Positions 1-5,280 of a DNA stretch of 5,280 bases are shown here, one piece after another. The notes below the pieces were generated by a model, which had not been told where the DNA came from, did no database searches, and worked only from the letters and a program-made list of their open reading frames with translations. A program made the position numbers and the translations under genes. Position 1 is the stretch's first letter, and every line of letters starts with the position of its first letter. The stretch covers positions 1-5,280 of the forward strand of contig JAEEIS010000045.1 of the NCBI GenBank assembly GCA_016281475.1, given 5' to 3'. Source of the DNA: Bacteroidales bacterium. Lineage in GTDB: Bacteria > Bacteroidota > Bacteroidia > Bacteroidales > P3.

Positions 1-1328
1 TTCTCCTCGATCGTGCCGTCGAAGATATGGTTCTTCTGGAGCACCAGGCCGATGTGGTCGCGCAGGTACTGGGTGTCGTATTGGCGAAGGTCCACCCCGT
101 CGAGCAGGATTTCGCCGCACTGAGGCACGTAGAATTTGTCCAGCAGGTTGACGATGGTGCTCTTGCCGGCGCCGCTCAGGCCCACCAGCGCCGTGATCCG
201 ACCCGGCTCGATGGTCATATTGATGTCCCAGAGGGCCTGGGTACCGTTGGGATAGGTGAAGTCCACGTGACGGAGCTCGAACTTGCCGGCAATCTTCGCC
301 GGACGGTAGTCGCCGGACGGCTCGACTTCCTGCTCGGAATTGAGGATGCCGAAGAAGCCCTCGGCGTAGATGAGGGCGTCGTTGACGTCGTCGAAAATGC
401 GCTGCAGCTGGGTGATCGGGGCGATCACGTTGCTGAAGAGCATCACGTGGTACATGATCTTACCGATTGTCATCCCAGGGTATTCGATCAGGACCAGGTA
501 GGCCGTCAGGATGATGACAAGGACCGTACCGACTTGCTTGACGAAACTCTTGACGCCGTTGTAGTAGAACGCCACCCGGCGGGTCTTCATCTGGTTGTCG
601 GTCACCCGGTTCTGGATGTCCAGCTGCTTGTCCGCCTCGATCCGCTCGCGGTTGAAGCTCTTGATGACGTTGATGGAATCGATGATGTTCTTGATGCCCT
701 GGCTCTTGGTCTCGATGTGCGAGCGCATCTCGCGGCGCCAGCCCTTGAGGCGTTTCGCCTGCCGGTAGGTGATCCAGAAGTAGATGGGCACGATCCCGAG
801 GGCCACGAGGCCCACATAGACATTCGCGGCAAACATCAGGATCAGCGCAAGCAGGGCGCTGGTGAAGAGCGGCAGCAGGTCGATGAAGAAGTTCTGCACC
901 GTCCGGCTGAGGCTGCTGACACCCTGGTCGATGCGCGCCTGGAGCTTGCCCGTCGCATTCTCGTCGGTGTTGAAGAAGGCCATCCGGAAGGTCAGCACCT
1001 TCTCGATGACGCTCTGCGAAAGGTCGCGCGACACGAAGATGCGCATCCGCTCGCCGAAATAGTTCTGGGCGAAAGTGATCAGCGCCGAAAGGACTTCCTT
1101 GCCGAGGAGCACGATGGAGATGATCGTCAGGATCCGCGCCGCCTTGGCCCAGGCAAAATCCTTGGCGGTCACCAGCGCGTTGACGGCATCCACCGTCCGG
1201 TCCAGCACGATGGCATTGACCTGCGCCATCAGGGACCCGATGAGCGTCAATACCAACGTCAAAAACACAAGCCATTTGTATGGTTTGACAAATGGCTTGA
1301 TGTTTTTGAAGAGGTTGATCAGGTTCAT
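1..1328 (-). CDS. ABC exporter half-transporter, fused permease and ATP-binding protein (3' end outside window)
   Basis: This is an inner-membrane type IV (MsbA-like) ABC exporter half-transporter, expected to work as a dimer that moves a lipid, peptide or drug-like substrate out of the cytoplasm using ATP. Translated from the ATG at 1328-1326, 442 complete codons are visible. Residues about 15-310 form the membrane domain, with hydrophobic segments near 18-42, 64-86, 147-187 and 262-305. The intracellular stretch FFNTDENATGKLQARI (119-132 region) is the usual coupling-helix area after TM2. The ATPase domain starts near residue 350 with an A-loop Tyr (FTYP, Y359), Walker A GLSGAGKST (383-391, Lys389) and Q-loop Gln431 in LVLQKN. 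The window ends at DGTIEE, so the signature motif, Walker B and H-loop cannot be checked. The usual family length is about 570-610 residues, so roughly 130-170 are missing. The start is chosen because TM1 begins right after it and no later Met precedes TM1. No clear Shine-Dalgarno is present, which is common in Bacteroidota. The substrate cannot be told from sequence. Confidence 0.95.
   Translation of the reverse strand, partial: MNLINLFKNIKPFVKPYKWLVFLTLVLTLIGSLMAQVNAIVLDRTVDAVNALVTAKDFAWAKAARILTIISIVLLGKEVLSALITFAQNYFGERMRIFVSRDLSQSVIEKVLTFRMAFFNTDENATGKLQARIDQGVSSLSRTVQNFFIDLLPLFTSALLALILMFAANVYVGLVALGIVPIYFWITYRQAKRLKGWRREMRSHIETKSQGIKNIIDSINVIKSFNRERIEADKQLDIQNRVTDNQMKTRRVAFYYNGVKSFVKQVGTVLVIILTAYLVLIEYPGMTIGKIMYHVMLFSNVIAPITQLQRIFDDVNDALIYAEGFFGILNSEQEVEPSGDYRPAKIAGKFELRHVDFTYPNGTQALWDINMTIEPGRITALVGLSGAGKSTIVNLLDKFYVPQCGEILLDGVDLRQYDTQYLRDHIGLVLQKNHIFDGTIEE
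1259..1309. repeat. 21-bp imperfect inverted repeat (hairpin) inside the 5' end of the ABC gene
   Basis: The left arm 1259-1279 pairs with the right arm 1288-1309. The core is a perfect 12-bp match (caagccatttgt with acaaatggcttg) and is extended outward by nine more pairs around a single bulged base at 1300. The loop is 8 bases (1280-1287). In the minus-strand transcript the hairpin falls in codons 7-24 of the ABC gene and about 65 bases after the lipoprotein stop codon. The right side of the stem, read on the minus strand, carries a run of five U, so the 12-bp core followed by UGUUUUUG resembles an intrinsic terminator or attenuator. The pairing is seen directly. Any regulatory role is inferred, and the protein sequence here (PFVKPYKWL) could by chance favour a palindrome. 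Confidence 0.75.
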
Positions 1329-1373
1329 TTAGCTACTTAACCTTATCAAATTTCCGTTACCGTAGTAGAGGGT

Positions 1374-4300
1374 TTAGTCACTGTATGTCACTGTAACACC
1401 CTGCAGCCTCCAGTGGCCAGTACCGCTGGGACGGGTCAATACAATTGTCTTAGCTGAACCGGTCCACGTGGATGTCGCCGTACTATAACCAGCGGGGTTC
1501 GATACATCTGAAGTAGGAGAATATGAAGCCCCAGACCATACAAAGAGAACACTTGAGATGGTGTGAGACTCTGATTTGACAGTTATAGTACCATCGCCAT
1601 AAGTTCTAATCCCTTCACCGGTAGTATAATACTTTCCATCATTACCACCCCCGCCGAAGGTGATTGTAAAATTACCACCATCGAAAGGATCCGGGTACTG
1701 CACCCCATTACTGAGATTCAGATTCTTGAAGGTAATGGTTTCCGGATCAGGGGTACCACCACTCGGAGCCGCCTTCTGCATGAAGGAAACTACTGCGGTC
1801 TTACTGGTGTTTGCACTGTTGATAAAGGTCACAGAACCTTCATTGGGAGTAGAGGACGTGTTAGCTCCCTTCGGCGTCACAACCAGCGTGTTGCCGCTCT
1901 TTGTGATGGTTGCCCAATCCATGCCGGTAGGAGTGTATGTCCAACTACCACCTGTCTCAACGGTTACATTGACGGTAAAGGAATTCGTCTCGCTACTAGC
2001 CCATGTCTTGGAAGTTGCATCTACCAGAAGAATCGGCGCGTTCGCATTGATCTCATGTGAAGTATTCAACATCTGCAAGTAATTACCGCCATTATGGTAG
2101 CCAAACGCATAACCATAGATATCAGCGTTCTTGCCCCGATCCTCAGCAGGATACTCAGAAGTATCGTAGAGCCTGACCTGCTTGTCACCGACAGTAACCA
2201 TTTGGTTGCCGGAAGTGTTTGTAGGCAGGTCTCCATTGATTTTGATGTAAACGACTCTGCGCGTAGTGGAATAGGTTGTGATCGCTGCCCCATCAAAGAC
2301 TTCCGGAGTGCCATGATCGACTGAAGACACAGAACCGGTCGCAGTGACGCTGGTCGGAATGAGTTCAGGTATACCATAGTAGTTCCTAAGTGTGCCAACC
2401 ATCGTAACCTTATTATGGAGCGCAAGTGCGGCATCGGAAGAGAATACCAACATCAATCCAGTAGCATCTTTGACAATATGGTTGCTCCCTTGGACTGCAA
2501 CAACGGTCACTTCACCCAGATTCAGATTTGCTGCGATATCGTCGGTACCATCGGTCTTGCCACTGGAATTGTCAAGTTTGCCAGACCTCTCAGCCATATC
2601 GATCAAAGAGGCGATGGTATTGACAGAGTTCGTCTTCTGAGAGAACGTCACCGTGGCAGTACGGGTCTGGTTTGTGAAAGTGACAGAGCCGGCGTGAGCC
2701 GCCGAAGTGCTATTGGTACCGTTGGGCGTCACCTCCAAAGTGTTACCAACCTTAACAATATTGGCCCAATCCATTCCTGTCGCTGCCCAGGTCCAGCTAC
2801 CGCCCTGCTCAACAGTAACGGTAACCGTCCTTTTATCCGTCTCGTTTGCCTCCCAGACAATGGATTCCGGAGAAACCGTGAGAATCACGGACGTGGACTT
2901 CAGTTCGTGGGAAGTGTTGAGAAGTTTCAGGTAGTCGCTATTTGAATCATAACCGAAGGCATATCCGTAAATATCCGCTTCCTGGTTATAATCGCTCTTA
3001 TACTCTTCCTTGTCGTATAAGCGCACGGACTTGCTCCCGACAGTGACTCGGTCTACACTCTGAGAAGCAGGAAGGGTTCCTGTAATCTTGACATACACGA
3101 TGCCCAGACTTGACTGATATGCGGTAATTGCCGACTCGTCAAAGGTTGTGGCGGTGCCGTGGTCCACAGGCCCGGACGGCTCAGAAACCGTTTGATAGGT
3201 AGTCGGAACAAATTCCGCAATCCCGTAGTAATTCTGCAACTTTCCGCTCATCGTCACGACGGAACCGACGGCAAAGTTGGTGCCGGACTTGTAGACGAGG
3301 AGAAGGCCGGTATTGTCTCTGACAATGATATTGCTCCCAGAGATTGCTACCACAGTGACTTCTCCAAGGTTAACGTTTGTCAGGATATCCCCGGAAGAAC
3401 TACTGGGATTCAATTTACCAGGCTTTTGCGCCTCCTCCATCAGGCCGGCAATATTGTAGGAGCCCGCAGTGACCGTAACGACGCACGTCTTGGAATCAGG
3501 CGCAAAATTAGTTGTCTCCTTCGCCTTGATTGTAATCGTGCACGTACCAATTTTCAGGCCTTCGACCATATCATCCTCAACACGTGCAACGGTCGGATCA
3601 CTGAATTCGTAAGTAATTTCACCACCGTCGGCAGTATAGGCTTGCGAAACGGACGTCCCTATCTCCTTACTCTCTCCAACCGCGACAGATATGGTTTCGT
3701 TTTCGATTTGCAAGTCGGGACTTGGCTTAGTACTGCCGGAAACAACAAGCTTGTAAATGGCAACGGAGTCACGACTCGAAGTCGCAGAATTATAGCAGTT
3801 AAAGATGGGCGAATCGTTATTAGGATTGAACTGCAGGATATTACGAGGATTGTCCCCGGTAAGACCAGCTTTCATCACAGTCTTTGCACCGACAGTAACC
3901 GTCCAACTGGCTTTCTGATCAGGGGTTGCCGTGTTCGTGGTTCTCAAATAACTCTTTGTCTCGCTACTGGCAGCGTAGATGTAGCCTTGAGCATTGCTCT
4001 CACCATTTGTAGCTTTGAATGCAAAGGTCCCGGACGAAGCTCCGGCCTCAACCTTGAAGACCGCAACTGCATCTCCTGGATCGGTAATCTTGTCATCCGC
4101 CTTGATAACGGCAGCTGCAGGCCGGTTGTTGCCGCTCTGAGTCGAGCTGATGGCATATTGGGTCGCATCGGATGCGGCGGCGATGATAACCTCACTGTTA
4201 AGGGTCAAATCATCGATACTGGTCACCTTCTGGTACACCTTGGGTGCCACGAGCGGGACACCGGCCATATTGACCGAGAAGCGATAAATCTTGCCGGACT

Positions 4301-5120
4301 CAAATTTGCCGGGAATGGTAACCGTCTTGGTGAAGGTGCCCTGGTTGGTCTTGACGGTGACGGTCAGTTTCTTGCCGGTCAGATCCACCGGAGCGCAGGC
4401 AAACCAGATATCGGACGCAGAACTGGTATTGACCGTGATGGTCTTGGAGCCGGAGTTCACCTCAGTAACTCCATCCGCAAAGTAAAAATACCAACGATAC
4501 GCCCAATCCTCCTCGGCCGTGAGATCCACCGCCTCGATGGTCGCGCCATTCAGATTCAAGTTGGTAAGGGACATCTTACCATAGGAGGTCCAATGGCGGA
4601 AATCGAAAGAAACGGTCTCGGGAGGCGTACTGCCGGTCGTGGTTGAAGACTGGGCAATCAGAATCTGAGCCGCTTCATCCACAGAGGTGGCAGAAGGGGT
4701 CTGGGTAGTAGGAATCGTGACACCCAGACGATATCTTAGCTCACCGCCGGCCATGTCAGCCACATTCAGGTACGCCGAGGCGGGACTGACGGCAAAGAAA
4801 GTCCAAGAGGTTGTGTCAGCGGAAAAACTGGCCGAGAAAGTGGCAGTCTTAAAGTCCGCGGAAGGAGTGACCTCGGCATCCCTGACCTGGTTCGACCTCA
4901 TGTTGAGGGCCACCTTTACCTTCGTGTCATTCTCAGTCCAGAGAGTAGGGTAATTGTTGCCGGTGGGATCGCCGAAGGCGGTACGGGTCGCTATGGACTC
5001 AGCAACAAAGTGGACAGTGTGCTCATCAGCGGAGGGAAGCATCTCAGGCTCCCGGACGCACCCGACAAACGCGGCCGCAGCTACTGCGACGGCGAAAAGG
5101 AATCTGTACATCTTTTTCAT
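1374..5120 (-). CDS. Giant multidomain surface lipoprotein: fimbrillin-like N-terminus with Ig-like, OB-like and BACON-like modules
   Basis: From the ATG at 5120 this encodes 1248 residues ending in TAA at 1376-1374. Residues 1-21 (MKKMYRFLF...FVGC) are a lipoprotein signal with Cys21 as the lipidation site. Phe at -3 is slightly atypical. The following VREPE is acidic, as in Bacteroidota surface-export signals, so an outer-membrane, outward-facing location is likely. Visible modules: a fimbrillin/Mfa-like region at about 30-288 (IATRTAFG, YPTLWTENDTKV, SFDFRHWTSYGKMSL); a beta-rich module at about 295-459 (YQKVTSIDDL to VAIYKLV) of a kind common in secreted Bacteroidales proteins; an Ig-like module at about 467-552; two [OB-like + BACON-like] units at 555-829 and 833-1117; and a C-terminal beta-sandwich-like domain at about 1126-1248 (GGGGNDGKYYTTG, WRLQGVTVTYSD). 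No enzyme domain is seen, so binding, adhesion or a structural role is the best guess. Alternative in-frame starts are ATG 5141, preceded by GGGGTGA, and ATG 5111. Module names rest on recalled family patterns, not a search. Confidence 0.9.
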   Translation of the reverse strand: MKKMYRFLFAVAVAAAAFVGCVREPEMLPSADEHTVHFVAESIATRTAFGDPTGNNYPTLWTENDTKVKVALNMRSNQVRDAEVTPSADFKTATFSASFSADTTSWTFFAVSPASAYLNVADMAGGELRYRLGVTIPTTQTPSATSVDEAAQILIAQSSTTTGSTPPETVSFDFRHWTSYGKMSLTNLNLNGATIEAVDLTAEEDWAYRWYFYFADGVTEVNSGSKTITVNTSSASDIWFACAPVDLTGKKLTVTVKTNQGTFTKTVTIPGKFESGKIYRFSVNMAGVPLVAPKVYQKVTSIDDLTLNSEVIIAAASDATQYAISSTQSGNNRPAAAVIKADDKITDPGDAVAVFKVEAGASSGTFAFKATNGESNAQGYIYAASSETKSYLRTTNTATPDQKASWTVTVGAKTVMKAGLTGDNPRNILQFNPNNDSPIFNCYNSATSSRDSVAIYKLVVSGSTKPSPDLQIENETISVAVGESKEIGTSVSQAYTADGGEITYEFSDPTVARVEDDMVEGLKIGTCTITIKAKETTNFAPDSKTCVVTVTAGSYNIAGLMEEAQKPGKLNPSSSSGDILTNVNLGEVTVVAISGSNIIVRDNTGLLLVYKSGTNFAVGSVVTMSGKLQNYYGIAEFVPTTYQTVSEPSGPVDHGTATTFDESAITAYQSSLGIVYVKITGTLPASQSVDRVTVGSKSVRLYDKEEYKSDYNQEADIYGYAFGYDSNSDYLKLLNTSHELKSTSVILTVSPESIVWEANETDKRTVTVTVEQGGSWTWAATGMDWANIVKVGNTLEVTPNGTNSTSAAHAGSVTFTNQTRTATVTFSQKTNSVNTIASLIDMAERSGKLDNSSGKTDGTDDIAANLNLGEVTVVAVQGSNHIVKDATGLMLVFSSDAALALHNKVTMVGTLRNYYGIPELIPTSVTATGSVSSVDHGTPEVFDGAAITTYSTTRRVVYIKINGDLPTNTSGNQMVTVGDKQVRLYDTSEYPAEDRGKNADIYGYAFGYHNGGNYLQMLNTSHEINANAPILLVDATSKTWASSETNSFTVNVTVETGGSWTYTPTGMDWATITKSGNTLVVTPKGANTSSTPNEGSVTFINSANTSKTAVVSFMQKAAPSGGTPDPETITFKNLNLSNGVQYPDPFDGGNFTITFGGGGNDGKYYTTGEGIRTYGDGTITVKSESHTISSVLFVWSGASYSPTSDVSNPAGYSTATSTWTGSAKTIVLTRPSGTGHWRLQGVTVTYSD
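1770..2624 (-). repeat. Tandem protein repeat, copy 2: OB-like plus BACON-like unit
   Basis: This encodes residues about 833-1117, starting three residues after copy 1 ends. It matches copy 1 through NLGEVTVVA, LRNYYGIPELIPT, VDHGT, QVRLYD, DIYGYAFGY, MLNTSHE, GGSWTY, TGMDWATI, GSVTFIN and TAVVSFMQK. It has a few more residues than copy 1, mainly near KTDGTDDIAAN. The two copies differ at many positions, including their DNA, so the duplication is old or the copies have been under diversifying change rather than recently amplified. Confidence 0.88.
2634..3458 (-). repeat. Tandem protein repeat, copy 1: OB-like plus BACON-like unit
   Basis: This encodes residues about 555-829 of the lipoprotein. 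The first part (555-744) is a beta-rich, OB-fold-like segment with NLGEVTVVA, LQNYYGIAEFVPT, VDHGT, SVRLYD, DIYGYAFGY and LLNTSHE. The second part (745-829) resembles a BACON module (ILTVSPESIVWEA, GGSWTW, TGMDWANI, GSVTFTN, TATVTFSQK). The same landmarks recur in the same order in copy 2. The repeat is clear at protein level; the fold names are inference. Confidence 0.88.
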
Positions 5121-5133
5121 AATCGCAAAGCTT

Positions 5134-5280
5134 TTAATCATCAAGTTCACCCCAATCGACACCGACACCGTCGTCGATGTCACCGTCGCCGTCAATACTG
5201 ACATCGCAGATCGCTGCCTCCGAGAAGAAGGGCAGCACGATGAAGACAGGAGTGGCGTAGGTCTCCTGCGCTTTTTCAAA
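5134..5280 (-). CDS. C-terminal end of an unidentified protein with an Asp/Gly-rich acidic tail (5' end outside window)
   Basis: An open frame enters at the window edge and runs 48 codons to TAA at 5136-5134. It reads FEKAQETYATPVFIVLPFF followed by SEAAICDV and the tail SIDGDGDIDDGVGVDWGELDD. I do not recognise the family. The frame is preferred over the neighbouring open frame, which reads into the lipoprotein gene, because it ends 13 bases before the lipoprotein ATG, has G or C in about two thirds of third codon positions, and gives a plausible beta-strand-plus-acidic-tail peptide, whereas the other frame yields an Arg/Ser/Thr-rich string. The DGDGDIDDG stretch resembles Asp-rich calcium-binding loops, but no complete EF-hand or dockerin pattern can be shown. 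The short gap suggests an operon with the lipoprotein. Confidence 0.6.
   Translation of the reverse strand, partial: FEKAQETYATPVFIVLPFFSEAAICDVSIDGDGDIDDGVGVDWGELDD
5147..5153 (-). promoter_or_regulatory. Possible Shine-Dalgarno-like site for an alternative lipoprotein start
   Basis: Read on the minus strand, GGGGTGA lies five bases before the ATG at 5141-5139, which is in frame with the lipoprotein and would add MIKSFAI before MKKMYRFLF. That ATG overlaps the stop of the upstream gene (GATGATTAA), an arrangement suited to translational coupling. The same bases encode Trp-Gly-Glu of the upstream protein, and Bacteroidota seldom depend on such sites, so it may be coincidence. The shorter start at 5120 gives the more standard signal peptide. 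Confidence 0.3.

Noticed and set aside
27..1340. A 437-codon plus-strand open frame and shorter ones on both strands over the ABC gene
   Set aside because: They are antisense or out-of-frame shadows. The minus-strand frame starting at 1328 gives an unmistakable ABC exporter with A-loop, Walker A and Q-loop, while the shadows give His/Asp/Arg-rich strings with no domain.
1329..1373. Possible Bacteroidota promoter (TAnnTTTG-type -7 element) in the 45-base gap
   Set aside because: The only TTTG there is preceded by GAAA rather than TAnn, and it sits too close to the ATG to be convincing.
3159..4646. A 495-codon plus-strand open frame opposite the lipoprotein gene
   Set aside because: The product is rich in Arg, Gly, Asn and Asp without recognisable motifs, and the opposite strand encodes a coherent multidomain protein across the whole interval.
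4980..4988. Arg46-Thr47 in IATRTAFG as a gingipain-type maturation site as in Porphyromonas FimA
   Set aside because: The numbering match depends on the chosen start, and a TRT-like motif is common near the N-terminus of fimbrillin-like lipoproteins without evidence of such cleavage.
5121..5279. Extension of the lipoprotein frame upstream to a TTG near 5279
   Set aside because: The added peptide is Arg/Ser/Thr-rich, would bury the lipoprotein signal peptide in the interior, and overlaps a more plausible end of the upstream gene in another frame.

Overview
The window looks like Bacteroidales (Bacteroidota) chromosomal DNA. The evidence is a very large surface-type lipoprotein that combines a fimbrillin-like N-terminus, BACON-like modules and other modules typical of secreted Bacteroidales proteins, together with largely Shine-Dalgarno-poor starts. 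GC is moderate to high: hand counts of sampled 60-base lines give about 57-67% in the ABC gene and about 38-60% across the lipoprotein gene. A more exact placement (Alistipes, Prevotella or Muribaculaceae-like) cannot be made from the sequence alone.

All supported genes lie on the minus strand, so in transcription order they run from high to low coordinates. First (5280-5134) is the last 48 codons of a gene entering from outside the window, ending in an Asp/Gly-rich acidic tail. Second (5120-1374) is a 1248-residue multidomain lipoprotein. It has a lipoprotein signal peptide, a fimbrillin/Mfa-like N-terminal region, a beta-rich ligand-binding-type module, a bacterial Ig-like module, two tandem copies of an [OB-like + BACON-like] unit, and a C-terminal beta-sandwich-like domain. 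No catalytic domain is recognisable. Third (1328 to the window edge) is an ABC exporter half-transporter with fused membrane and ATPase domains. It is cut by the window edge just after the Q-loop, so the signature motif, Walker B and H-loop are not visible.

The first two genes are separated by 13 bases, or overlap if an upstream ATG is used, and are probably co-transcribed. The lipoprotein and ABC genes are 45 bases apart with no terminator in the gap. However, a 21-bp imperfect inverted repeat sits inside codons 7-24 of the ABC gene, about 65 bases past the lipoprotein stop. It could act as a terminator, attenuator or translational brake between the two genes.

The long plus-strand open frames across the window are antisense shadows and are not annotated. 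The most noteworthy items are the modular lipoprotein with its tandem duplication and the hairpin buried in the 5' end of the ABC gene. I see no mobile element, CRISPR array, tRNA or rRNA.
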